DNA of 64,000 bases, from positions 2,294,001-2,358,000 of the forward strand of contig NZ_CP045929.1 in assembly GCF_009664835.1 (NCBI RefSeq), written 5' to 3'. Of this stretch, positions 54,311-63,043 are shown piece after piece. Numbering within the stretch: position 1 is the first letter of the stretch; each line of letters begins with the position of its first letter. This stretch comes from Allosaccharopolyspora coralli. GTDB lineage: Bacteria > Actinomycetota > Actinomycetes > Mycobacteriales > Pseudonocardiaceae. Below the pieces are notes generated by a model. It searched no databases, was not told the origin of the DNA, and worked only from the letters and a program-made list of their open reading frames with translations. The position numbers were made by a program, and so were the translations under genes.

Positions 54311-55320
54311 CACTGCCGCTACGACTGGCCCTGATCGGTTGCGGGAAGCAGATGCAGAAGAACCTTCTGCCGTTCCTGCAGCGCGGATCGCGTGACTATC
54401 AACCCGTGGTCTGCGTCGACCCCGACGCCGAGCAGGCCTGCTACGTGCAGGCCTTGACCGGCGCGCACGCCACTGCCTCCACCATTGAGGACGTCGACCT
54501 GGCTGCGATCGATGCTGCGATCGTCGCCGTGCCTCCCGAGCCGTCGGCCGAGATCGCCGAGCAACTCCTCCAGCACAGGATCCACTGCTTCGTTGAGAAG
54601 CCCGCGGGTCCCTCGACCCCAAGCTTGCGCCGGTTGTCCGAGGTCGCCGGCAAGATGCCGGATGTGCACCTGCAGGTCGGGTTCAATTTCCGGTACGCGG
54701 CGGCGCTGCGCCAGTTGCATGAGGCCACCGTCTCCGCACGCGAGTCCCCCTGCTGGCTGCAGATCGAATTCTGCAGTCGACATCCCTCCGCACCGCAGTG
54801 GGGTGTGGATACCACGGTCGAGTCGTGGATACGGCAGAACGGCGTGCACGCTTTCGACCTCGCCCAGTGGTTCATCCCCAGCCCGGTGGAACGGGTCGAC
54901 GGGCACTCCCTTCCGACCAGTGACCCCGATCGATTCCTGGCCGTGGTCGGACTGCACCACGCTGACGGTTCGCACTCGATGCTACGCGTGGGCAACCAGA
55001 CCCAGCGCTTCCAGGTCAACGCCGCGGTGCATGCCAGTGACGGAAGTGTTTACGCCGCACCGTCGTTGGAGAGCGTGGTACTCTCCCGCGATGCCGGTAT
55101 GCCGGCCGGGACGCAGCTGTTCGGGCAAAAGCCCCTCGACCACGGCTGGGATCGAAGCGGGTTCGGCCCCGAGCTCGAAGCGTTCGTGGCCACGTGCCTG
55201 GACCGAAGCTCGGCACAGTTTCCGGGAATCACCGATGCGCTCACCGGCTCACAGCTGTGCGATCAAGCACTCAGTGAGCTCAAGCCGTCGTCGGCCTCCG
55301 CGGCCACCTCGGTGGCCTGA
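54307..55320 (+). CDS. Gfo/Idh/MocA-family dehydrogenase (Pur10-like)
   Basis: This 337-aa NAD(P)-dependent oxidoreductase has a Rossmann start (LALIGCGKQMQKNLLP), the EKP motif (residues 97-99) and the C-terminal substrate domain (QVGFNFRYAAALRQL). Pur10 of the puromycin pathway belongs to this family and oxidises ATP to the 3'-keto form. GTG 54307 overlaps the aminotransferase stop. Confidence 0.86.
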   Translation: MTLPLRLALIGCGKQMQKNLLPFLQRGSRDYQPVVCVDPDAEQACYVQALTGAHATASTIEDVDLAAIDAAIVAVPPEPSAEIAEQLLQHRIHCFVEKPAGPSTPSLRRLSEVAGKMPDVHLQVGFNFRYAAALRQLHEATVSARESPCWLQIEFCSRHPSAPQWGVDTTVESWIRQNGVHAFDLAQWFIPSPVERVDGHSLPTSDPDRFLAVVGLHHADGSHSMLRVGNQTQRFQVNAAVHASDGSVYAAPSLESVVLSRDAGMPAGTQLFGQKPLDHGWDRSGFGPELEAFVATCLDRSSAQFPGITDALTGSQLCDQALSELKPSSASAATSVA

Positions 55321-55340
55321 CCCCAGGGGAGCGGTAGGGC

Positions 55341-55838
55341 ATGACTGAGTTTGCTCGGGAGCAGGTTCCGCCAGCAGTGTTGTCCGAGCAATCCCGGGAT
55401 CCGCGGCTGCAGTATGTCGTTGGCGCCGTGATCCTCGACGGGAAAGGGCGGGCGTACATCCAGCAGCGCAGCTGGCATGTACGCCACTTCCCCGGGTGCT
55501 GGGACATCGTCGGCGGGCACGTTGAACCCGGTGAGACGCTGCACCAGGCGCTCGCGCGCGAGGTCGAAGAAGAAACCGGCTGGGACCTGACGCGGGTCCA
55601 TCGGGCCGTCTCGCATTTTGACTGGTGCGGCAACGACGGCATCACACGCCGTGAGATCGACGTGGTCGCCGAAGCAGCAGGTGACCTGAGCCGCCCTGTC
55701 CTGGAGCGTGACAAGTTCATTAACTGGGCCTGGGCCGATGAGAACACACTGCGACGACTGGCGCGCTTGGGCACATCTGAGGAATCAGTGATGATCCGAA
55801 TGTGCTTGAATGTTATCGCCACAGCCAACAAACAATAG
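55341..55838 (+). CDS. NUDIX hydrolase (Pur7-like)
   Basis: This 165-aa protein has a complete Nudix box from Gly58 to about residue 80 (GGHVEPGETLHQALAREVEE with ETG following). In the puromycin pathway Pur7 cleaves the 3'-keto nucleoside triphosphate to the monophosphate before amination. The gene lies 20 bp after the dehydrogenase. Confidence 0.88.
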   Translation: MTEFAREQVPPAVLSEQSRDPRLQYVVGAVILDGKGRAYIQQRSWHVRHFPGCWDIVGGHVEPGETLHQALAREVEEETGWDLTRVHRAVSHFDWCGNDGITRREIDVVAEAAGDLSRPVLERDKFINWAWADENTLRRLARLGTSEESVMIRMCLNVIATANKQ

Positions 55839-55893
55839 CCGAGAGATGGTATTGTTCCAGAATTGACGTATGGCCTCCCGGAGAGGTGTATCC

Positions 55894-56655
55894 ATGTCAT
55901 CGACAACGGATCACGCAAAGGACGCGCCGCCTGAGGGGATTGGCACAGAATCGCCGGACTACGTCGAGGATCCGATTCGTGGTCAGCGGCTCTACGATGA
56001 CGCGTTTCGGCGGGTATTCGAGTTTTTGTACTCGAACCACATCGCCGGTGACATCCTCGAGTTCGGTACCTACAAGGGGTTCAGCGCAGCACTTCTGGCC
56101 CGGCTGCTGAGAGACTTCGGGAACCGTCCCCGTTTCAGGGTAGTACCCTCGAGGCGATTATGGTGCTTCGACTCGTTCGAGGCGTTCCCGACGAGCCCCT
56201 CGGCTGTGGATCATACCAGCTACGAGGTCACCTATACCGGTACCTGGGCGCCCGGCGCCGGGTCTCCTCCGCCAGGCACCGCAGCGGCGGTGCACGAGAT
56301 GCTCACCGGCATGCTCGGTTCCGAGAGAGCGAGAGTGATCACCGGCTTCTACGAGCAGACCTTACCGAAGTCACTGCCGCGCGATCCCATCGCTCTCGTA
56401 CACCTCGACTGCGATCTGTACGCCTCGAGTCGGTATGCACTGGAGACGGTTCTGACCACCTGCGACGTGGCCGAGGGATGCGTCCTGTTGTGCGACGACT
56501 ACAACTGCAACCGCGCCGACGAGAATTTCGGCCAACGACGAGCGATCCGCGAAGTCATCGATGACGGCGGGCAGTTCACCCGGACCGACTTCTTCTCCTA
56601 CGGGTGGAACGCCCGCGCGTTCATCCTGCACCGGCGTAAGGCCGGGGCGCTGTGA
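55894..56655 (+). CDS. TylF/MycF-type SAM methyltransferase
   Basis: This 253-aa protein has the SAM motif LEFGTYKGFSAALLARLL, WCFDSFEAFP, and the metal-binding acidic pair VHLDCDLYASS and LLCDDYN, as in macrocin O-methyltransferases. In this cluster it may methylate a sugar hydroxyl, the 3'-amino group or N6. ATG 55894 follows GAGAGGTG; ATG 55870 is possible. It overlaps the next gene by GTGA. Confidence 0.85.
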   Translation: MSSTTDHAKDAPPEGIGTESPDYVEDPIRGQRLYDDAFRRVFEFLYSNHIAGDILEFGTYKGFSAALLARLLRDFGNRPRFRVVPSRRLWCFDSFEAFPTSPSAVDHTSYEVTYTGTWAPGAGSPPPGTAAAVHEMLTGMLGSERARVITGFYEQTLPKSLPRDPIALVHLDCDLYASSRYALETVLTTCDVAEGCVLLCDDYNCNRADENFGQRRAIREVIDDGGQFTRTDFFSYGWNARAFILHRRKAGAL

Positions 56656-57047
56656 CCGGACTGCTGTCCTCGACTCGGGTGCAGCACCACCTGAAGAGGC
56701 AAACACCGGTGGGCCCGGTCGCTGAGCTCACGTTCCTGGCCCACGCGTGCGTGCTACTCGGTACTGCTGGTGCGGTGCACGCCCTGGACGTCTTCGTCCT
56801 TCCCTGGGCTCTGGCACGACGCATCCCGAGCTGCGGTCCTCCCGTCGGATACCGGTCGCCCCAGGCGGTAGAACTGGGCACACCGGTACTCGACATCGAC
56901 CAGTGCTGGCTGTGGCTGCCCCTGCGACATGACCCAGGCCTGATGCAGATCACGGGACCGGCTGAGGTCACCGCCCGCGTCGACGACGAAAAACTGCTCG
57001 CCCTCGATGTCCAGATCCGCCCCGAGTACGGCGCACAACGACAATGA
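56652..57047 (+). CDS. Unrecognised cluster protein, 131 aa
   Basis: GTG 56652 overlaps the methyltransferase stop and its own end overlaps the next reading frame, so it is translated with the operon. Sequence features are an Ala-rich helix (LTFLAHACVLLGTAGAVHAL) and a C-terminal beta-rich part (WLWLPLRHDPGLMQITGPAE). No known domain is evident. Placement directly before the PurC-like gene suggests a pathway role. Confidence 0.75.
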   Translation: MTGLLSSTRVQHHLKRQTPVGPVAELTFLAHACVLLGTAGAVHALDVFVLPWALARRIPSCGPPVGYRSPQAVELGTPVLDIDQCWLWLPLRHDPGLMQITGPAEVTARVDDEKLLALDVQIRPEYGAQRQ

Positions 57048-57058
57048 GGAAGACGACC

Positions 57059-57811
57059 ATGAACCAGACCAGCGACCACGGAACCGACACCGTCGAGCGG
57101 CTGTCGCCGGAAACCCTGTCCCAGCTCGTCCAACAGTCTCCCGACGTCGAAGGGCGCAGTAAGAAGCTCTGGATGGTCGGAGAATCACGATGCGTCACCG
57201 AGCTTGTTCCGAGCCTGCGCAGCTACACCTACGAGCGTGACGAGCTCGTGGACGGCACCGCCGAGCTGCGCTTGGACTTCTACGAGACCGTAGCCGACTG
57301 GATCGAAGCTGCCGGGGTGCGCACGGCCTTCGTACGACGCCTGGACAAGCTGCGTTACCTGGCCGAATACCGACCGGCATCCCCGTTCGAGGTCATCGTC
57401 AAGAACGTGGCCACCGGATCCACGACGAAGAAGTACCCTGGCCTCTTCGACGAAGGCCACCGGTTTTCGCGCCCGGTGGTGAAGTTCGACTATCGGATCG
57501 ATCCCGAAGACCAACCGATCGGCGAGGACTACCTCGCCGAACTCGGTGTGCCGGTCGTCGAGCTGAAAGACATCGCCCTACGCTGCAACACAGTGCTCAC
57601 CGAACGGCTGGCTCCGCTGGACCTCTGGGACTTCTGTCTGGTCATCGGCCAGGACGCGGGCGGCTACTCGATCATCTCCGAGATCTCGCCCGACTGCATG
57701 CGCCTGAAAGGCCCCGACGGGCACTCGTGGGACAAGGACCTGTTCCGACACGGCGCGGACGGCGCCCAGATCCGGCAGGCTTGGCAACAGCTGATCGAGC
57801 GTGTCTCATGA
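57059..57811 (+). CDS. PurC-like (SAICAR synthetase) protein, coformycin/pentostatin type
   Basis: This 250-aa protein has the PurC fold signatures EGRSKKLW (31-38), VKNVATGSTTKKYPGLFDEG (114-133) and ISEISPDCMRL (206-216). The usual D-F-K-L-E-F-G catalytic strand reads DFCLVIG (191-197), losing the Lys and Glu. PenC, a SAICAR-synthetase homologue, acts in pentostatin biosynthesis, and the next gene is an SDR like PenB. ATG 57059 is preferred for its AGGA; ATG 57044 is possible. Confidence 0.85.
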   Translation: MNQTSDHGTDTVERLSPETLSQLVQQSPDVEGRSKKLWMVGESRCVTELVPSLRSYTYERDELVDGTAELRLDFYETVADWIEAAGVRTAFVRRLDKLRYLAEYRPASPFEVIVKNVATGSTTKKYPGLFDEGHRFSRPVVKFDYRIDPEDQPIGEDYLAELGVPVVELKDIALRCNTVLTERLAPLDLWDFCLVIGQDAGGYSIISEISPDCMRLKGPDGHSWDKDLFRHGADGAQIRQAWQQLIERVS

Positions 57812-58518
57812 CCGGGGGATACTGCGACGACCGACCTGTGGCAGTCGTGACCGGCGCGAACCGCGGCGTGGGACAGGCCATCGCAACCATACTCGCCGAC
57901 TCCGGTTACACCGTGGTGGCCATGAGCCGGCAGCCATGCCCGGACTCACGGGTACGACACGTTGAGTGCCACCTGGACGATCACGATAGCGTCGAGAAGG
58001 CCTGCTCCGCACTGCTAGAGGAGTTCGACCGCATCGATGCCGTCGTTGCCAACTCTGCGGTCCGCAGCCTCGGACAGGTGGCCGACCTGCCACCGCAGGA
58101 CTGGCGTGAAGCGGTGGAAGTCAACCTGTGTTCAACGTTCACCCTGATCCAGCGGACCCTACCTCTGCTGCGCTGCTGTGCGGGCAGGATCGCCGTCATC
58201 GGCAGTCATGCCGCCACGTACTTCTTCGAAGGCGGCGCGGCCTACTGTACGACCAAGGCTGCACTCAAGGCGTTAGTCGAGGTGCTGCTTTTGGAAGAAC
58301 GGCCCCGAGGTGTGCGGACCACGCTGCTCAACCCCGGGGGCATCGCCAACCTCCCCGAGGATAACTCGACAACCAAGCTGACCACCCAGTCTGTGGCCGA
58401 GGCGGTGCTATGGGTACTGCAAAGCCCGCCGGATCTCGTGGTCGGTGAACTCGAGATTCGTCCGTCCCGGCTGCCGAACATGCCCGTGACCGGCTTCGAC
58501 CGGCTCAAAGCCGTATGA
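57808..58518 (+). CDS. Short-chain dehydrogenase (PenB-like)
   Basis: This 236-aa SDR has TGANRGVG (15-22), a catalytic Ser in IGSHAA (Ser133), Tyr146 and Lys150 (YCTTK). In pentostatin biosynthesis the SDR PenB reduces the 8-keto group of the diazepine to the 8R alcohol. It overlaps the PurC-like gene by ATGA, the same pairing as PenB/PenC. Confidence 0.87.
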   Translation: MTGGYCDDRPVAVVTGANRGVGQAIATILADSGYTVVAMSRQPCPDSRVRHVECHLDDHDSVEKACSALLEEFDRIDAVVANSAVRSLGQVADLPPQDWREAVEVNLCSTFTLIQRTLPLLRCCAGRIAVIGSHAATYFFEGGAAYCTTKAALKALVEVLLLEERPRGVRTTLLNPGGIANLPEDNSTTKLTTQSVAEAVLWVLQSPPDLVVGELEIRPSRLPNMPVTGFDRLKAV

Positions 58519-59375
58519 GACTGCGATGCGCAGTTCCCGACGAGATCCCGGGAATAGACCTCATCGGGATCGATCTCGACGGGACCTCACTCAACAGCCA
58601 GCGCCAAATGACCGCAACAACGCAGGCGGCGATCGATCTGACCACCCAGATCGGTGTCGACGTCGTCATCATCACCGGCCGGCCTGTTCGGGAATGCCGC
58701 GATCTTGCCCGCCAATACAACCTCGATATCGAACTCGTCGCCTCCAATGGCGCCGCAACCTGGGATGCCCACACCGGCACCGTGCTCCGTCGCGACGGCT
58801 TTACGCCTGCCTGGGCGCACCAACTCGTGTCGAAACTGCGCCGCTGCAGCAGCGGCCTGCGCCTCGGTGTTGTCGACGACGACGTGTGTGCCCTTGACGT
58901 GGACTTTCCCGAGGATCTGGCCCGGTCCTGGCACATGGAACCCACAGGCTGTGTCGAGCAGGCAGTAGCCCGCCACAGGACATCCGATCCTGTGCAGAAA
59001 ATCGTGGCCTGGCACCCCGACGGCCGCGATTACGCGATCACTATTATCAGTCAAGCCGGAGTGTCGGCTGAGCTATCCTATTCCGGATCGGAATTCGTCG
59101 AACTCACCGCCCCCGGAGTGCACAAGGGCTCAGCTTTGCAAACCGCAGCCGCCGGCCGCGGATACAGTCTCGGCCGGTGCGCCGCGATCGGAGACATGCC
59201 CAACGACATCCCCATGCTGCAGGCCGCAGGCGTACCCCTAGCTATGGGCAATGCCCACCCCACGGTCTTTGCTCACGCCACGTACGTGCTGCCCTCCCAG
59301 GACAGCCACGGTGTCGCGGCCGCCCTGCACGCCATCATTCGGGGAGCCAAACGCCCACAGCACAACGGCCAATGA
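58515..59375 (+). CDS. Cof-type HAD phosphatase
   Basis: This 286-aa HAD hydrolase has GIDLDGTSLN (Asp20, Asp22) and the C-terminal GDMPNDIPML metal site, with the large C2 cap of the Cof subfamily. It likely removes the 5'-phosphate from the coformycin-type nucleotide. ATG 58515 overlaps the SDR stop. Confidence 0.88.
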   Translation: MRLRCAVPDEIPGIDLIGIDLDGTSLNSQRQMTATTQAAIDLTTQIGVDVVIITGRPVRECRDLARQYNLDIELVASNGAATWDAHTGTVLRRDGFTPAWAHQLVSKLRRCSSGLRLGVVDDDVCALDVDFPEDLARSWHMEPTGCVEQAVARHRTSDPVQKIVAWHPDGRDYAITIISQAGVSAELSYSGSEFVELTAPGVHKGSALQTAAAGRGYSLGRCAAIGDMPNDIPMLQAAGVPLAMGNAHPTVFAHATYVLPSQDSHGVAAALHAIIRGAKRPQHNGQ

Positions 59376-59459
59376 TCACTAGAATGATCAGCCTTACCGG
59401 CAGCCGGATCGAGTGACCTAAGCTGCCGCTGCCCGAGTCGACCCGCTGGAGGAACCATC

Positions 59460-60672
59460 GTGGCCACGATCTCGTCGCGGCTTGCGCCCATCCGCGAGAT
59501 CTTGACCAGCCCCTACGTGCCCCGCCTGCTATCGGCATCGTTAGTGGGCCGGCTACCCACCGGCATGGCCGCACTGGCGATCCTGCTGACCGTGCGCGCC
59601 CACGGCGGCACCTACACCCTCGCCGGGGTCCTCTCGGCGATCTATGCGGCCAGCTCCGCCATAGGCGGCCCACTGCTGGGACGCCTGATCGACCGCACCC
59701 GACAACCCCCCAACCCTCATCGCCTCTGGCCTGATCTCGGCGGCAGCCTTCGTCGCGATCGCAATGATCGATCCAGTGGCAGCGCCGATCACGACCACGG
59801 TCCTGACCACCGTAGCCGGCGCGGCCACCCCACAGTTGGAACCTTGCCTGCGCGTGCTGTGGTCGCCCATGCTGCGTGACGATCACGCTGTGCGAGTGGC
59901 CTACTCCCTCGACGCCGCCACGCAAGAACTGATCTTCGTCGCCGGCCCGCTCGTGGTTCTGATCGCCACTACTGTGGCAGACCCCGCCGCCGGACTCGTG
60001 ACCGCAGGCATTCTGGGACTGACCGGCAGCCTATGGTTTGCCACCGCCGCCCCCGCACGTCGGTGGCGCGGTACTGCCACGGTCACCCACTGGGTCGGCC
60101 CGCTGCGCTCGGCGCCGCTCGCGCGGCTTTTGATCGCCCTGCTGTTCGTCGGCGCAACCATCGGCGCCTTCACCGTCGCGATCACCGCCTACGCCGAGCA
60201 ACTCGGCACTCCCAGCGTCGCTAGCTGGCTGATTGCCGCCAACGCACTCGGCGCCCTGGCAGGCGGCCTCGCCTACACCACCGCCTCGGCCGCCGCCAAC
60301 CATCACCGCCGGCTCCAGCTCTTGCTATGCGCGCTGGCGCTGGGCTATGCCCCGCTGATGATCCAAACCAGTACCCCAGGCACCATGCTGCTGGCCATCC
60401 TCAGCGGCCTCGCGCTGCCCCCTGTCCTGGCCTGTTCGTTCACCCTCATCGCTCAGCTGGCCCCGGAAGGCACCATCACCGAAGCCCACGCCTGGATGAT
60501 CACGGCGTTCGGTGCCGGAAACGCCACCGGATCCGCCCTAGCTGGTCTCGCCGCCGATACTGCTTCCAGCCGCCTCGCACTGGCCACCAGCGTCATCATG
60601 GCACTGCTCGCACTCCTGGCAACAGCACCGCCGCTCGTGCGCGCCATTCCCCGCAGGGCCTCGCAACAGTAG
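59460..60672 (+). pseudogene. MFS exporter 2 of the cluster (frameshifted)
   Basis: The N-terminal frame runs SSAIGGPLLGRLIDRTRQP up to a run of six C (59705-59710). The homologous continuation (TLIASGLISAAAFVAIAMID) is in another frame and runs to 60672. A one-base change in the C run would give a protein of about 403 aa related to exporter 1. It could be a real lesion or a sequencing error. Confidence 0.85.
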
Positions 60673-60740
60673 TAACAACGGTCCAGTGCGTGCCTTCCGT
60701 CAAAGTGCGGTGCGTGCTGCGTGATTGCCATAGCTCGTCG

Positions 60741-61015
60741 GACCGCAGCTCCAGATAGTCGAGCCCATCCGCGGCGGCGTCCTCGACGGCTTCTCGGCCG
60801 ATGCGTTGCCAATCGGCCAGCCGGGATGCGGCGGCAATCCCATTGTCGATCTTGTCAAGATACGGAAGCAGTCCAGGGAGCCGGCCGTTGGCGGTCAACT
60901 CGCTCTCGGCGTACTCATGCCGGGCAAGCCAGTGGCCGTCTCGGCGCGCACAGTCCAGGACAGTTGCCGGACGGAGTGAGCCCTCAAGATGCCTGTGCAG
61001 ATCGATCAACAACAC
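60741..61015 (-). pseudogene. Adenosine deaminase N-terminal fragment
   Basis: LIDLHRHLEGSLRPATVLDC carries the first metal-binding HxH. Similarity continues for about 90 residues to DGLDYLELR and then stops abruptly near the end of exporter 2. The remaining catalytic residues are gone. The break looks like the right junction of the cluster. Confidence 0.8.
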
Positions 61016-61102
61016 GACGTGTTCCTTCCGAAAATCAGGCCACAGCGCCGTGGAGGCGGAACTGCGTAGGGTCCTGTGCGGACGCAGGAAGCAGCTGTGG
61101 GG

Positions 61103-62161
61103 TCATGGCACGTCAGCGTTTCCTGGCCCCGCCGCTGCATCGTGCTGGGCCAGGGTGGTGCCGATCTCGGCGACGAGCGCGGTTTTGCGTGCTGGTACGG
61201 CAAAGCCGGCGTGCACGCCGTTGCGGGCGAGCTGGGCCAGGGTCGCGCGGTCGAGTCCCATCCGCGCTGCGGTGCGGTATTCGCCAGTGAGGTCGGTGCC
61301 GAACATCGGCGGGTCGTCGGAGTTGAGGGTGACCAGCAGCCCGGCGTCGAGCATGTACGGCAGCGGATGCTCCTCCAGCGAGCTCACCGAGCGGGTGCAC
61401 AGGTTGGAGGTCGGCGACACGTCCAAAGGCAGCTGCTGCTCGCGCAGGTAGTCGACCAGAGCCGGGTCGCGCATGCTGCCGATCCCATGCCCGATGCGGT
61501 CCGCACCAAGGGCGTGGATCGCCGACCACACGCGGTCGGGCCCTTCGGTTTCGCCGGCGTGCGGCAGGCTGCGCAAGCCGTGCGCGCGGGCGCGGGAGAA
61601 GAGATCCCCGAACGGTTCGCGCTCGACCTCCAGCCCGCCGACGCTGAAGCCCAGCACGCTGGCCGGCCCGTGCGCCAGCACCGCCTCCAGCGTGGCCTGA
61701 CCGGCGGCGACACCGAAGTCGCCTGCGAAGTCCGGCACCCATCGGATCGTGATGTCGTGCTCGGCCTCGACCTGCTCACGTCCTCGCTCGAGCCCGGCGA
61801 AGACGACATCGGCGGGGATACCGCGTTTGAGATGATCGCTGAGGCTGAAGTTCACCTCGGCGTAGCGCACGTTCTGCCGCGCCAGGGCGCGGATAACCTC
61901 GACGGCCAGCAGCGCGAAGTCGTCGTCGTCCCGCAGCACGTCGACCGCTTGCCGGTACACCTCGAGGAAATGGTCGAAGTCGCGGAACTCGTACCAGGAG
62001 CGGATCTCGGCCAGCGAGCGTTGCAGGTCGCTGATCCGGTGCTTGTCGGCCAGGGCCAGCAGCGTGGCCGGCTGCATGGACCCTTCCAGGTGCACGTGCA
62101 GCTCGACCTTGGGAAGCGCAGCGAGGAAGTCTTCGAACGAAGGGGGCGTGGTCGCGGTCAT
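61103..62161 (-). CDS. Adenosine deaminase family protein
   Basis: This 352-aa enzyme has LHVHLEGS (His22, His24), LPHAGETEG, DRIGHGIGS and LNSDDPPMFG, the zinc-binding and catalytic blocks of adenosine/AMP deaminases. ATG 62161. It deaminates adenosine or a related nucleoside such as aminofutalosine. Its position next to a cluster predicted to make an inhibitor of this enzyme is striking. Confidence 0.9.
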   Translation of the reverse strand: MTATTPPSFEDFLAALPKVELHVHLEGSMQPATLLALADKHRISDLQRSLAEIRSWYEFRDFDHFLEVYRQAVDVLRDDDDFALLAVEVIRALARQNVRYAEVNFSLSDHLKRGIPADVVFAGLERGREQVEAEHDITIRWVPDFAGDFGVAAGQATLEAVLAHGPASVLGFSVGGLEVEREPFGDLFSRARAHGLRSLPHAGETEGPDRVWSAIHALGADRIGHGIGSMRDPALVDYLREQQLPLDVSPTSNLCTRSVSSLEEHPLPYMLDAGLLVTLNSDDPPMFGTDLTGEYRTAARMGLDRATLAQLARNGVHAGFAVPARKTALVAEIGTTLAQHDAAAGPGNADVP

Positions 62162-62581
62162 GACTGCTTCTCCAGCGGTCAGCTCGCACCGCGCGCCCGC
62201 TGTGCTCGGGCGCGCGGCAACGGACGGGAACGAGGTGTCTCCAGCCCGTTTACCAGTCGAGATCGCCGCGTTCGTGATCTTGACCGTAAAGAGGAAGCGC
62301 GGGCACCACCCACCCCACAACGCTGTTGGAAGGCGCCTGCGTCAACACACCGGCATGCTAGATCATGGCTCGACCCGCGTCGACTCCGCCGATTCGGGGT
62401 CAGATGCAGAACTCGTTGCCCTCGGCACTTCTGAGATCGACGCCGACTACGTCGACACTTACGGCGCCAGCGTCGTCGGTTTCGCCTTCCCCGAGCTCCT
62501 CGGCTGCCTACCGAGGCTGAAGAGCATCGGGCCGCACTGATCGTTTAGGATCTCCGCACTCGACGGCCGACGGGAGAGCGT
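62162..62581. other. Mostly non-coding; contains a VOC-protein tail
   Basis: At about 62400-62480 the minus strand reads VVGVDLRSAEGNEFCI and stops. This is the C-terminal signature of another VOC/glyoxalase protein whose rest is absent. No other gene is evident in the 420 bp. GGGAGAG at 62572-62578 is the ribosome site for the next gene. Confidence 0.55.
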
Positions 62582-63043
62582 GTGCGCAACCACTCCACCG
62601 GTAGCGGGCGCGACCGCCCGCACCGGGTCCGGCGCTGGTGGTGGGCGACGAGCCTGCGGCTGCGGCTCGTCCCGGTGACCGCGCTCGTCGCTCTTGCCGT
62701 ACTCGGTGGCGTGAGTGTCCTGATGTCCGGCAGCCGACAGCCGGTGCAGGCACAGCCCCCGCCACCGCCACCCTCCACGACGACGACCGTGGCACCGCCG
62801 CCCCCACCACCGGAGCCCGAACCGACTCCGCTGCCACCCGAACCGACGACCACGACCCCGCCGACGACCACCCCGCCACCTCCGCCGGTGACGACGACCA
62901 CGGAAGCGCCGCCACCCCCGCGGGAGAGGACCGTGTTCTTCGGGCAGCGCTGCGAAATCCAGGGCGAGCGCGCACGGCATTACGACGGCACGCCGATGGT
63001 GTGTGACTACCTCTTCGACACCTTGCGGTTCGTACCCGAGTGA
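62582..63043 (+). CDS. Membrane-anchored Pro/Thr-rich protein
   Basis: This 153-aa protein begins with a basic stretch and one membrane segment (VPVTALVALAVLGGVSVLM, about residues 30-48). A long Pro/Thr-rich linker and a short domain with two Cys (FGQRCEIQGE and VCDYLF) follow. It is probably anchored with the linker crossing the cell wall. GTG 62582 follows GGGAGAG. The function is unknown. Confidence 0.75.
   Translation: MRNHSTGSGRDRPHRVRRWWWATSLRLRLVPVTALVALAVLGGVSVLMSGSRQPVQAQPPPPPPSTTTTVAPPPPPPEPEPTPLPPEPTTTTPPTTTPPPPPVTTTTEAPPPPRERTVFFGQRCEIQGERARHYDGTPMVCDYLFDTLRFVPE

Noticed and set aside
57059-57811. Housekeeping purC
   Set aside because: The catalytic strand is altered and it is embedded in an operon with SDR, HAD, aminotransferase and exporter genes, unlike purine operons.
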